The notes below the pieces were generated by a model, which ran no database searches, was not told the origin of the DNA, and worked only from the letters and a program-made list of their open reading frames with translations. Position numbers and translations under genes: made by a program. A stretch of DNA of 64,000 nucleotides from Berberis thunbergii (taxonomy: Eukaryota > Streptophyta > Magnoliopsida > Ranunculales > Berberidaceae), in contig QNQO01000223.1 of the NCBI GenBank assembly GCA_003290165.1, positions 620,001 through 684,000 on the forward strand. The letters run 5' to 3'. Below are positions 41,001 to 56,000 of this stretch, one piece after another. Positions within the stretch are counted from its first letter, which is position 1. Each line of letters starts with the position of its first letter.

Positions 41001-44000
41001 TTTAGTTGCATTTTGTTACCTTCATATTCAATATCAGTTGTTTCTTTTGTCTAAGCCATGAACAATATTATCATAATGCGATTTCAAGTTGGAGTGTGCA
41101 ATAATGAGAGCCCACTTGTGTTCCTCTTGAAAGTCAGTGCCCCTAATGTGCACATGGGGCTGACGCTTATTTAATTTTCACAGGCTATCTTTTCTTATGT
41201 GCTGTGTCACTTTGTTTACGTTTTAGATTATATTTCCTATTTCTTCTGATATTTAGTGGTAGTTAACCTTTAACAGTTAAGTTTGTTTAATGCTTACTAC
41301 CATGCGATTTCAACTTTCCTATCATCTTACAAATAGTAAAAAAATCATGGATTGTTACTGTTGTCATGATCATAACGTCATTGATCATGTGTTAAATGTT
41401 TAATGTTTATGTATGTTCTTGAGCAATTAACCATTTGTATGGTATGCTTATTATTCTTAATTTTTTTTATGCCCTTATGTTTTTCTAATGATTTATACTA
41501 TAGTACAATTTCATGTGAGGTCCATTTCTATATATGAATATTGTACTCGTATCCATAACTGCTATGCTTTTGATATGGCTTCCATGTTAGGAAGTTTAGG
41601 TATTTATATTCAGGCACTTACTGCTTCCTTCAGGTTGCCATTAATCAAGAGCAAATAGACGAGAACTTGTTCCATATGCTTGATGAGGAAACTGATACTG
41701 AGTATGTAACATGCTTTATGCTTCTTCTTTATTATTATTATTATTATTATTTTTTATCTTCATTGTACTTTGCATGTGCTGATAGGTTGGACGGTTATGT
41801 GGGCGAAAATATTCTTAGGTCTTAGTTGTTTTCTTATTTGATGTTATAATTTGCTTAAATGTAAGAATGCTCACATCACAGTTCATGGGTGGAGTCGGTT
41901 AATTGGTTTAATAGTGGGCCTTGTGAAGTTTTCCCTTTTTTATGATAGTATTTTACTCATAGAAGAAACTAAGGATGTGTTTGGTTGAATGGCATCTCAT
42001 CCTGTGGAATGTAACCACTCTCTCAAAGGCTTATGCAAGAGTGGTGAGAATTTTTTTTTTTTTTTAAACATAGAAGTCACATTCCCTTGTTTCTCATAAA
42101 ATATGAGAACTGGATTTTATTTATTTATTTTTCTGGGTCCACTTCGCTTTCATTCCCCTACAGATTCCCTGCAATAAAACATACCCTAATATTAAAGGTG
42201 CTTGCAAGCTTTGATTTATAGTTATAGTTGGGTTTAGATTTAAGTCATAACTCAATGCTCATGAATGCCTCAATGTTATCTTATCTTATACTTTTTCATG
42301 TAATGTTATACTGCATTTTATGCTATAATAATTCATATGATATACGTTATTATAGTTATGCATATCAGTATCATAAAAGTATGTTATAGAGTTTGGGAGT
42401 CTAGGATAGTTGACCTTGTTTTACTATGATATGCATATGTAGATAGGAAATGGAATTATAAGAATTTCAAATTTTAAACTTGCAAAGAACTATTTGTTTA
42501 TTTAATTCTATTCTTTTTGCTTGCATTGCAGTCTCCACTAACAAAGTTATCCTTAATTCTCTTTGTTTTTATGTGGTAGGATAGGAAATTTGGTGCGCAC
42601 CACGATCACGCGGCTGCTTTGTACTTCCTGCCCTTCATGTCCATCACATTGGATATCCATTTGTCGGAAGATGGTAAAGTTTGTTCTTTTTCATTTACAT
42701 TAATATTTCCTTAATGCATTGTTCACTATGCCTTTATGTTTCTTCCCTTGTAAATTGAAATCAAAGTTTACAATTTCAAGTATGTTGTCTGTTTACGGAT
42801 TTTGACGCTGGGGAAAATAACTAGAAAAGTTAACTGTTAGCTATGATTAACCAAACATGAAAACATAGTGAAAAGTTAACTGTTAGCTATGATTAACCAA
42901 ACATGAAAATGTTGTCATAAATCACTAAAATACCATAGACATTTACATAGAATGCAAACACATTAGCGATGCTTGGTAGTTTCTTGTATGCCTGAGCCTT
43001 AGTATATAAGCTTAATTGCCAAATATGGTTAGCCAAGTATTCATTGATAGACAAAATACTTATGGTGCATTTGTTAGCCTTGCAAATTCTATTGATAATC
43101 ACGTGCATGGCCAAAGATTCACTTCATTAAATGGAATCACTATAAAACTGAACTCAATCCCCTTTTCCTAACTTATTTACCATAGAAAAATGACCTAAAG
43201 GAACCGGAAACCTGCTAAAATTGAAAATTGTTTTGAACTGGATCCCTATGCTATTATGACGACATTAGGAAACTTCTAAGCAATGTTAGACCCAAAATAA
43301 TGCTTAAAGTCCATATTACTGGCTAAAAAATATCAGCTTAAACCAACATGGTATGGGACATACTCATTTATACTTCCTGGCCTTAAGAAATACTTGTCCT
43401 TGAGTTTCTCATCAAACATCCTGTACGAAACTCCTTGGTTTGAAGAAAAACTTTTCTTTGACTTAAAATCTTTGCCAGTGCATCTACTTCTGCATGAGTG
43501 AATTCGCCTTCGATCTTTTCCTCTATATCAGTGAAGCCAAAGCACACTATATTTGTCACCCATTTGCTGGCAACAGAGATCACGCAGTGACAGGTATTAC
43601 CCATGCAACCCATTACTGCTGGGTTATTCTGACAAATATGTCCAAATACACTACTCATGCAAGTCAATGAATCAGCCATGAAGAAGCAAACTGCTATGGA
43701 ATTAGACATTGAAATTCTCTTTAATGGCTCATTTATTTTTCAAAATAATCATATCATTTCAATTTTATACACTCCAACAAGGTAAATATAATTGTGGGAA
43801 AATATCTTATTCATCTTTTAAGGCCCCATGGAATGTTACCCTTATTCTATGTAACAACCACACTTTATGAGTAATAGTTCAAAACTTAATGCTGAAAAGT
43901 AAATAATACTAAAATATACACACATTACTATGTTTTTTCTTGCCAACATGTCCAACATTTCGTATCCGTATTGTATGCGTGTTAGGTACCGATACCCATA

Positions 44001-47000
44001 TCCATGTCGCTATTAAATAGCCCCTTTTGTGTTCTTTAGTAGCCTTTGCATAGAAAATATTCCGCTTCACCAAATACACCATTTTAGAAAATTCTAGATT
44101 TTGTGCACGTCTATAGATTTCTCATATGAAACAATGTTAGTTTTAATTTTTTAATTCTTTTTTCATTTTATTTAATTGTGGAATCGATTAAAAGGAATTG
44201 AAAACTTGTGTTCAGATTCTATCTACATCGACTACAAGAAGTGCTAACAGTAACAATAGAGTACCAGAACATGATACCCCAAATGATAAAGATGGTGATG
44301 CTCGGCAATATTTCGGAAAAGATGATGGAAACATCGTTTCGAGTTCCAAAGTTGATGTATCTAATCGAGACACTTATCTTCGTTACCGGACTAGGGTGTT
44401 TGCTGCTGAGTATGTAACTGACTACTATTTATATGTTAGCACCTGAAGGATTTTTAATTTTCCAACATATTTCTCTAATCGTGCTTTCTAAACTTCGTTT
44501 TAAATGTATAACTACTTGTGCCATGATCCAGATTTTGAATCTGCAACAAGTTTGTGTTTATCATGTCCATCCTTGCATAGTTTAAATGTTGACTTGCAAT
44601 TTTTATGCCCAAAAATCGAATCTAGATTTTGTGTGGAGTTGTCCATGAAATACTCAGGAATCAAGGTGTTTGAGTCTCTTAAGATGCGAGGCTATTCTCA
44701 AAGGCATAAGTTACATAACAAAAAATTGATGAAAAAATTATAAAAATGTCATGAACTAACAAAGAAATTATAAACCATTGATCTATGGAAAAGTGACAGG
44801 TAACTAATCATAAAAGTGAGGAATGGATTTACCTCAACCACAGATGTTGTCAAACTGAGTTGTAAGTATCCAACTAATATATAATAAGGGAATGATATCA
44901 TCCTTTAAACATAAGCTAAAACAAACTTCTATATGTCATAACATCACAAGTTCATAATGGAAACATAAGTTACATAACAAAAGCACAAGTAGAACGTAAT
45001 ATGTCTTAAGCATAAGATTTGTGACATGATAAGTTCAGAAAACAAAAAAATATATATCATAACAAATGCATAAGATAACACGGTTCAAATAAAATAATTA
45101 ATTCCCACTGCTAGGCTTTAAGCATCTACCTATGACAAGGCTCAAACCTTGGGGAAAATAAATGATTAAATAAATCAACCATGTAAACAACCAAAGGTCA
45201 ATCTTGACCGAATGTGGGCTCTATCAGAAATGAGGCTTAAACTGTATATAGCCTCAAATCACAAGTCTCATTCACAACATGGTTTTACCCTATTGATGAT
45301 AGTGTATTGATAGTAATTCAACCTCATATGGTAGGAACCATTGAGGCGTTGTTCACGTAATTGATCATCGCGCTTGGTTGAAAAAGCAGTGGCTCAATGC
45401 TACCGTGTGCATGATTATGACTACTAAACGCTTCCAAGTTAGAAACCAGGCTACTGAAGCGGAGCATGCGCCTCTTGTCTATTTGCCAACCTGCAATAGG
45501 GGCCTTTTGCTCCTCAATGGCACCTTCCATTGGTGAAGCTCCGCGATGGATGAGTCACACAGGCAGCCTTGAAAGTAAAATTCTACTGAGCGGCGGGTAC
45601 TTCTCTAAAATTCTACCGAGCGGCGGGTACTTCACTTGCAGTACTGACTTAACAATCTTCAACTCATTACATAGATTCACATCAACAACTTATGATGCAC
45701 TAGATTGGTCTCGGAATAAGGTGGGGACAAACATGAATAGTCTAACTAAGACTATGAAAGTCTCTAAAAGTGTGGATGAGTTTAATTTTGATATAATATC
45801 ATGATAATGATTTCCTCACCAAGAGTGATTTCTAACGATGCGAAATGTCAATCACTGCTCTATATGTTTTTCTTATTATGAAATACGATTGAAAATTAGA
45901 AAAGCATAAAAGATAATGTGTATAGCCATAAAGTTATAAGATAAACTATAATAATAAAGATCCACATAATTCTCTTGGATGCTTATGGATGTGTAGGCTG
46001 CTGAAACTAACTACGTTTTTTAATACAATGAACTATTGAACGTCAATGGTATAGGTGTGACTGATTTTTTTTGCAGTTCTTATTTATATGTGTCTTACTA
46101 AGTGCTTCTGTAAGCTAATAGGTGCCTGAGACATGTGCCTACTGCTGTTGGAAAGGATCCAGCTCATTTTGATCTCTCTTTAGCTAGAAGCTTAACAGTT
46201 AATGAAGAGTTGACTGGTGATTGGCTGGTACTGCAGATACAAGAACTAATTGCAGTCGCTTATCAGGTCAGTGCAAAATGACAGCGTAAAGTTAACTTGA
46301 ATGTTTCTTCATATTTTTTTCTTCTGATTTTTGTAGATTTTTTTATTGTACTGTTTTTTTTTCTATAGATAAGCACAATCCAGTTTGAAAATATGCAACC
46401 AATTGGCGTGAACCTGCTATGTACCATTATAGACAAGGTACAACATCGCAATCTTAGATGTATATATTTACCACTCTGACACCTACAGAAAGAATTCAAT
46501 ATGTTTGAATAATCTACTCATGTCCTCATTTACATTAGAATTCCTTGATTAAAATTGATATCTCTTGAATTATTTTTCTGACTGGTATTGAAAATTAAGT
46601 TTTGAAGATAAAGGTCGCTATTAACTTAAATTGCTCGGCTGCCTTCTTTAAGCATTTAACGTCTAGAAAGTCCCAACTTATGAATGCAGTTGCCTAGAAA
46701 GGCGATTTATTTTCTTATTGTGCGTTTGGCTTGGAGTCCGCTTCCTGCTAAAGTCATCTCGTTACGTGGAAATTTTTTGATTGTCTAGTGAACCTTGTAG
46801 AAGCTTTCTGAACATTTCCTTTCTCTATTTGGAAAAGTTGAAGAGTTGGGCTTCGAAAAGCTTTGGGAATGGTAACAAAGGTGCTTTGCACTCCCCATGA
46901 TTCAATCATCAGAGTCTTTGGGTGGTTCAAAAGAATAGAGATTCATGAATCTCTCCTTGATAGTAGATGAAGGGTTTTGAACTTGTTGGGTAATTTGAGC

Positions 47001-50000
47001 CATTGGGGCTCCTTTTCCTTGCTTTAGAAGGATTAGTTGGAAGTATTGTGGTCGATTGGGGGAGCGGTAAGCTCATTGGAAAGAACCAAGAGAAAGACTA
47101 TTAATCTCTGAACTGTTTTGGCGCTACCTCTGGCATCTCAATATGGGATTACAAGACGCAAGTTATCAATAGTTCTTCTAGAGGATTATGAAGATTAAAG
47201 TCTTAACTAATAAAGATGATAGTACAGGAGTAAGCTTTTGAAAGAACTAAACCTTGTGTAATCAACAAGAGATATTAGGCTAATCATTTCTCCATTTCCT
47301 GGGCAAGAAAATAAAAATAAAAATGGATTTTTATACTTAAATCTGTTGAACTATGCTTGTTCTGTTGTTTCCATGTAACTTTTCTGTAGTGTGCTTCACT
47401 TTCTGAATGTTACTATATTTTATTCGGTTTTCTTTTCAGTTTAAAGATGTTGAGGATCCAGACCTTCCAGGACACTTTCTCATGGAACAGTATCAGGTTT
47501 GTTTGATGCTTCTTTCATAGTTCTCCTTGCAAATAGGCCATATGTGACGAATAATCTGGGAAAGTATGATGTCAAAGATAACCAAATATATTGTTTTGAG
47601 CATAGAATACACCATTTCTCTTAATGAACAGTGCAACAATTTCAGGCCCAACTTGTTTCCGCAATTCGAACTGCTTTAGGGGAGTCGTCAAGTCCATTTC
47701 TTTTAGAAGCAGGGTTGCATCTTGCTACCAAGGTCTGTAACATAGTTGTATCACACTTTATTGTTTGAAGCTTGTAAGTAAGATGATAAAATAAGATTGA
47801 ATTAGATTTTGTGGAATATTTAGATCTTGATGAGCAGCATTATTAGTGGAAATCAAGCTGCAGTTAAGCGTATATTTTCATTGATCTCAAGGCCATTAAA
47901 CAACATCGACGACCTCTACTATCCATCCTTTGCAGAATGGGTTGAATGCAAGGTACACATCGTCCATTCACTCCATTGCTAAATGATTGTATATGTTCAG
48001 AGTCGAGATAAGTTTCGTCCCTATCAAGTTTGTTATGAAACTTCCAATAGGCAACATGCCTTCAGTAATACTTTTATGATCGTTGTAGATCAAAATAAGA
48101 CTTCTTGCTGCCCATGCCTCTGTCAAGTCTTATATCTATGCATTCTTAAGGAGACAGCATAGCAAGATTCCAGATGAATATCTTGGCCTCCTGCCACAGT
48201 TTGCAAAAAGTTCTAGTGTCTTGGGGAAGTACTGGATCTCGATTCTGAAGTACTATCAATATACTTGCTTCCATTTGAAACCTAATAGTAAGGTAAGTTG
48301 AAAACAATAACTAGTCTAAAAAATACAAGAAATTGACACTCTTCATTGACTACCGATTATGTTCATCTCCTACATTTACAGTACAAATCATTCCTTGATG
48401 GAATTCAATCCCCGCTAGTTTCCTTGAAGTTGCAGCAGTGTCTAGAGGAAGCCTGGCCAGTAATTCTACAGGCGATTGCACTGGATGCAGTTCCTGAGAA
48501 GCCTGAATTAGATGAGTCTTCCACTCCTACTCAGGAAGTTTCAACAAGTTCCTTGATATCTGGATACCAAATGGTGAAACTTGAACCCAAAGAATTCCGA
48601 TTTCTTTGGGGATTCACGTTATTGATTATGTTTGAAAGACAACAGCCCGTAATGGGCACAAACACGGAACCATTGCCTAGTCCTTATACCAAATCTGATG
48701 AAGATCTAATGCATGAAGAAACAAATTGTCCATCTTCTTTGTATTGCGAGACTGCGTTACTTGTGTTTCAGTCACTGTCAGAAGAAAGGTTTTTCAGATT
48801 AGGGTTTCTTACTTCAAACATTTGCAAAGAATTGCTGCAGGTAAACTCTGTATCTATACCATTACCATCAATTAGGTTTGGGTTTCTGAGTTAGTGGATA
48901 TATATATATATATATATATATATCTTTCAGATGATATTTCATTGTCGGAAATACAGACTATGGATCTTGATTGATCTTATACCAATTGAAATTCTCTATC
49001 ACACTCTGCTTTATTTGCATAACAGGATCAGTGAGTGATCCCCCTTCAGTGACACATAGAAGGTGCCTATTTTGAATTATCCTTTTCGATCTGAACCTCA
49101 CCTATCTCCTAATAATCTTAAGAAACCTAAAATTGCAATAAAGAAGACCAAAATACATAATTCCAGGAAAAAAATTCCCCTGAACAATGCCAAAGTAATT
49201 TTAACACAACCTTTGGCTTGCCTCACCTAGAAAGAACGCTTGCTGTATAAAGTCATTATCTTCAAATACAAGCTATGTGAATGTGAAATGATAGTCCACA
49301 TATTCTAGCATTTTAATTCTTCCACGTAGATATAGCATGAGATGTCTGTAGATATTTGCCATGTCTTACAGATGTGTTGGGGGAGATTTAGATATATTAT
49401 TTAATTAAATTTTTTTTTTTTTTGGGGGGGGGGAGGGATAAAACAAAAGTGCATCAATCAAGGGGAAAACAAGAAAGACATTTTCTAAGGACTTCGATCG
49501 CAATTCCACGTAGATAATGCATGAGATGTCTGTAGATATTGCTTGCAAGATACGTTGAAAAAGCCAAGGAATTTATAAAATGTCTTGAATCATTCTTTCA
49601 AGACATGGAATCAGCTAGCTTGATATTTCTTATCATTTATTAATAATTCAACTTCATCGTTTTAAACACAGGTGTTTGCATATTCTGCACAGTTAGAAGT
49701 TCCTTGGACTAGCCTTGTCGTTCGTGTGTTATCGCAGGTACAGTGGCAAGTACTGTCAAACATAACCCTTTTTATTCAGTTTGTGATCTTGTTCAGTTTA
49801 ATATATTACAAAACCTTTACATCTTTAAGTTTATATGTTTTTATATTTTATTGAATGCGCAACGTCATTCAATGAAAAATAAATAGGAAATAAATCTTGC
49901 ATAAATGATGAGCAAGACAACATTCACTTGATAAAAGAACGCTTTCTCGTCAAATCTATAGGTTTCATTTCTGTGATGGTTCTAGTAATTTTTTTTTCAT

Positions 50001-53000
50001 TGTTTATTACTCTAATCATGGTAGTATACAGGGTCCCTGAGATTTTGGTTGCCCTAGGCGAACTCTTCAAATGGTGCCCCTTTATATTATATTAAAAACT
50101 ATCGTAGATATCCTTAAAATTAAAATTACACAACTTTATAGCAAAGTTTGTATATGAAAATTCTTTGTTTTGGTATTTTCATTCTCAATGGCATGACAGC
50201 TCAATGGTTAGAGCTTGGCGGATGCTACCACTAGGTCATGGGTTCAAACCCAGCTTGCGGCATCTTTATGGGTTCTGGGATCCTATAAAAACCTTGCTTG
50301 CCTGTCAAAAAAAAAAATTTCTCAATTTTAAAGCCTAAAATCATAGAGAGGGGAAATAATATGACCAAGGCAACCTAATCGCATCTTACCTTCATATGAA
50401 AGTTGTGAACTATAGAAGAAACTGTATTGTTTGAAAAAAAAAATTCTGTCAAAATCATGAATGTTGTTTCACAAATTCACTTTTTTTTTTTTTTGGGGGG
50501 GGGGCAGGGATTTTGTGTTCATCAAAATTTGAAGGCCATATTAAAATATTCAAGCATATTGGATAAATGGTGGGCATATATGAAAATGAGTACTTCAAAA
50601 ATGTTTTCACTTCCTCAATTGTTAATAGCAAATATATGTCGTGGGAGCAGTATTGTGTTTAGTTTAGCTGGGACGGTGTACCTTTATGTATGTGTAATAT
50701 TTCTTAAGGTTTTTAAGTATTTTTATATATTTCCCCACTTCTCTTTTCTCCACATCTTTTCTAGGTAGGAGCGAAATTTTCCATTTCATGGCTGACTGAA
50801 ATATTTACTGAAAACAAAAACACGAACCATGATTCTTCATTATGCCATAGTCTCAGTCCTCAAGGCCGCTAGCATACATTACTCTAACCATTCATTGTTT
50901 TTGCTCAAGGATTTTTTTTTTTCTTTTTTCTTTTCATTTTTATTTCAGAGCTGGAAAGAACGCACTGACTCTGAAAATTGAAGCCGTATGTATACAATAA
51001 TTGCTTACCAAACGTCATGCTGATGTGTGTGTGTTTGGGCTTACAGTCCTCCTTTTGAATCATTTTGCAAGTGAATTGTGGTTGAAATGTCTATAGCAAA
51101 AATTCAGGTCATATCTGTACTTGTAACAAATTTAGTTGTTTAATCTACACGATTGAGAAACCACTATTCCTTATCAGTAATTAAGATCTTCCTGTGGTTA
51201 AGATGGTCCCACAACTATGACTGACTTAAGAGTATCGATTAAAAGATAGGTATCCAATGAGAAACAGTTATTTTGAAGTTGATTCTGAGTAAAAGCTCTT
51301 TGGATAAAGCTTTAATTGAATTTCCCAAATTATGTATGGTCCGTACATTCACTCTACACCTAGGTTTCATATGCATACTTTCTCCCTGGCCAGCTTCATT
51401 CTGGTTCCACCCACTTCACCAACTAACACAATCTTCAATAAATGTCTTCTCTTGATTAGTTTATTTATTAATTAATTAATTTTTTTGTTTATATATATAT
51501 ATATATTCTAGCACAACATGTAATCGGATCTTGTGGTTTTCTCCTTGCATGAACAGATTGTGCAGGTTTGCCCCAATGATTATTTTGAAACTGAAGGTTT
51601 TGCTTCCATGGCGACAGAAATCTGTATTACCTATCTATATGAGACACTCCAGAGGTAATCAGTTGAACAAATCAAGTCAAATTTCCTACAAACTATCTGT
51701 TGAAAGCATCCAAAAGGAGCACTTTGCTGTTAGGATATTATTTGTGTTCTTGTCCCATCTATGCACATTATGATCTTTGACTATGGTTCCACTATTATTT
51801 TAGCTGTGATGACACCTCACAAGATCATCCAAAATGTCAGCATCTATTTCCTCCAATATTTTTAGCTTTGGAGAAACTTATGCACCAATTTGAAGCTCAG
51901 GTATTTTACTACATACACATGTTATCTGAAAACCATTTTTCTCCTTAATAAAATAAATGATAGAGTTTATCGTGTTTGAATGCAGATGAAGATGACGATG
52001 GTCTTAGCATTTACTTTAACTAGTTACAGTTGCCTTAGAGTTGTTGCATCTGAATCATGTGTCTCAAAAGTTATTGCCTTTGTCCAGAGTATGGAAGCTT
52101 TATTGAAGAAACATGTTGGAGGTGAGCAATTGAGCATTGCATAGATGATAATGAAGTAATCGTCTTTAACAATACTTCGCATTACGGATGACATTAGAGG
52201 ATGCATGCATGTATAGCATGATTGATTTTAACTTCTTAACCCTGCTCCTGAATATCAATACTAAGTTATTAACTTATATAAGGACATTACACTTTCAAAT
52301 GATTTGCAACCATCTTCATAACTAATTTCTTGTTGTCACTGTTTATGTAGTACCTGTTTGGCCTAGCTACTTTTCAATGTTAAAAAATGTACTTAAAAAG
52401 ATAGGAGCGTGTTTATGTTATACTAAAAATTAGCAACTCGTTACATTGTAAGTGGACATACAAGTGAAAAAGAAGTTAGCTACCTATGTTCCTATTGCAG
52501 ATAAAGCTAAAAATAGAGATGATCATCTAAACCACTTGATGAGGGTCTTGGGAGTTTGGCAAACGGAAACAACATCCTTAGCTAAGGATTGTATGGAGCG
52601 CATACATTTGCTGGAGAATATGAACACAGAACCATTGAAACTGATGAAAATGAAGCTTTCATTTTGTTTTCACCAGGCTTTTTCACTCGCTAAACTGACT
52701 CATGAAGCTCAACTTCTTGGAGAGAGCCATGGCAATTACCAGATCAATTGTCCTCTATACATAAACTGTACAAAATGCATAAAGATGGTTCTTAATGACT
52801 CTAACATGCAGGTAACTTAGTATAAAACCAATTAACCTTTCTCCTGAATAATATGGTCCTTAAAGATATTATTTCCTCAAGTAGGTTCAAAGAATTGGGC
52901 TACAGATTCTGAGAAGCATGGCTCTGAAAGAACTTGGTGAAGGGTCAGATGCAAAAAATCAATCTTTCTTTATGTTCTTTAGTGCGGAGCTTTTTGGTGA

Positions 53001-56000
53001 TATTTTTAACCTTGCTAGGAAGATGAAGGTAATTAATGATCACATGTCCAGTTTATTAATTTTATTTTGGAAGATTGAAGTACAATGTCACTGATTTTTA
53101 CAGAAACTAGTAACCAAGGACTCGGTGGCTATCACTGGGGAATGCTTGACTCTGTTATTCATTTTCCTGACACTGTATACAGTGGGTGAATGTCAGAAAA
53201 ACCTCATTATTCTTTTTTTGGAGGTGACAGCTATGCTTATTCCTTCATCTGTTGACGATCATTCACAGGTACTTGATGAGGGTTTAGAGCCTTGAAATCT
53301 AAAGTTTGAACTTCTTCCGCTGCTACTAATTCTTTTTTACCATTCTTACTATCATAAATGTAGGAGGAAACTGAGATAAGGAGCACAGCACTGAGGCTTG
53401 TCTCTCATCTTGCTCAAATTTCCTCCTTGGCAGTTCAGTTCAAGGATGTTCTTTTAGCTTTGCCTGAAACTCGTAGGCAGCAATTTCAGGTGATTTCCCA
53501 TCAGTCAATCATTGTTTATTCTGCAGTTCCATAGAGACATGTATGTTCAAGGGTGTTAAATATTTTGAAAGCATGTCAACTGTAATGTCTTTTTAAAGAT
53601 CTGAAACCAGAACAAATGAAACAAAAGAAGTTTTACTTCTCGTTTATGCCAGAGCCCACATCCTTGACCTTCATGTGTATTGAATGGGAGACTAAATCTG
53701 CTCGTCACGTGCCTCATACTTGCAAACAATGCAAACCTAAATATGCTAAGTGTCAAGCATTCTTCAATACCACACACATTGAAATGCATTGACACTAAAA
53801 ATGTAGATGTAAAGGCTTCTGGCATTTCTAAAAAATAAAATTGCCGATATCAAATATGAACCATTACTACTGGTGTGTGTGTGTGTGTGTGTGTTTGGGG
53901 AGATGAAGATGACAATGGTTAGGAAAACAGGTGTAGACAAACTCATACGTTGAAACCATATCTTAAAAATACATTCCAGACTTTATTGTTGATGTCAGAA
54001 ATAAATGAAATAAATAGACTTATAATTGTTGAATTCTTTAATCAATTAATGTGCCAAAAGACTTATGATGCTTGGCTTCTTTGAGAATAAAGCAAATAGT
54101 AGTATGAGCATGCCTCTAGATGCGCCCATAGCAGTGGTGAGGAAATAACTGAGTAATTCTGTTATGTACTTTCAGGACATTATCCGTGCTTCGATCAACC
54201 AAGATACAGATTCAGCCGAAACAAGGCCCAATGCTTCACCTCTCATCATTAAGGTTCCAGTGCAAAGCAAGCCTGGTAGTAAGGATACGTCCCAAGTGCG
54301 TGCTTCAGAATCCTCGCAGTTAGTCACTGATGATAAAGAAAGTTTTGAAGAAGAGGAAGACTGGGATGCATTCCAGTCCTTTTCTGCCATTGCTGACACA
54401 ACTGCTGCCGAGTCAGTTATGGCCAATGTTGCATCAGGGCCTTCCTCGGTGGACAATAAATCTGTTCTTCACGACAAATCTTCAAACAGAGATGATTTTT
54501 GTGGACACTCTCTCGATGATGTCAAAGAAGTTAGTGATGCACAACATCTTGAGGGTAGTGACAGGAAAATAATATTAGCAAGAGTAGAAGAAGGAAATGA
54601 CATAAAAGAGCTCTATGATTCCCCACCCAATGGAGGTATGTCCATGGCATCTGCTGACCATCTGAATGAACATGAGGAAACAAAAACTAGTGAAGACCAG
54701 GATTTTCAGGTGTCTGCTATACTCCAAATGGTGGAAGATCAGGAAGGTTTGAGAAAAGAGAAGTTGCTGGGAGACTCAGAACAGAAGATTGACAGATGCG
54801 GAAATGGAGGAAATTTTCTTCATGCATCCTCAGATCCTCTACCACTCAAGTATCAAGAGCCAGGTACTGGAGAGGTATCTTGGAAAGGGAGTGAGAAATT
54901 GGCCAGTGATCTTGGCTGCACGAATGACATCCAAGAAGGGTTAGAAAAAGAGAATCTGCCAGAAGACTCTGAGCAAAAAAGCAAATGTAGTGAAATTGGA
55001 GTTGATGATCTTCATGCATCTTCAGATCCTCTGGATCTCAAGTTTGCGCAGGAAACATCTAATGAAGCAGAGGTTGTTAGTGTTGAAGGTGATACAATGG
55101 TCAGTGATCTTAACCATGCAAATAATGTTGAAGGACTGAAAAATGAGAAGTCTATCGATGAGCCTCAATACAAGATTCATATAGGAAGTGAAGGTAATAT
55201 TTGGCATGCATCCTCAGATACTGTACCTTTTGAATGTGCTCAGGAGGTAGGTAGTAAAGCAGAGGCAGCAATTGATGGGAATGAGATGTCAGTTAGGGAT
55301 ATTGACTTTTCTAATAATCTTCATGAAGGATTGGAAAAGGAAAAGTCACGAAAACACTCTGACCAAAAGCTGAAGGAAAGCAGAAGTGTAGGTAATGATC
55401 TCCATGCATCCTCAGGTTCTCAAGTTCTTGAATATTATAAGGAGCCAAGTAGGGAAACTGAGGTAGCAATTGAGGGGAATGAGACGTTGGTCAAGGATAT
55501 TCACTTTTCCATTGATGTTCAAAAAGGGTTGGAAAAGGAAAAGTCATGCAAATACTCAGAGAAAAAATTAGAGAAAAGTGGAAGTGGAGGTCATGATCTC
55601 CAGATATCCTCGGGTCTTTTACCTCTTGAAGATGATCAAGAGACAAATAAGGAAACAGAGGTTGCAATTGAGGGATGTGAGATGTTGGTCATGGATATTG
55701 ACATTGTCAATGATATTCAAGAAGGACTAGAAAAGGAAAAATCTCTCAAATATTCAGAGCAGAAAATGGAGAAAAGAGGAAGTGGAGGTAATGATCTCCA
55801 TGCATCTTCGGCTTCTGTACCTTTTGAATATGCTCAGGTGCCAGATGCATCCTCAGGTCCTCTTCCTCTTGCGTATGCTCAGGAGCCAGGTAGTGAAACA
55901 GGGGTAGCAATTGAGGGGCGTGAGATGTTGGTCAAGGATATTGAGTTTGCCGATGATATTCAAGAAGGATTGGAAAAAGAAAAGGCACATGAATACTCTG

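Noticed and set aside
43383..43709. 108-codon - strand open frame in intron 24
   Set aside because: No family resemblance or promoter or splice context; a chance frame is the simplest reading.
50190..50260. tRNA gene in intron 33
   Set aside because: Box A and box B are present but the body continues into a non-tRNA 3' part with a poly(A) tail and target duplications, which makes it a SINE.
54172..54456. - strand open frames opposite the last exon
   Set aside because: Shadows of the coding strand with no independent support.
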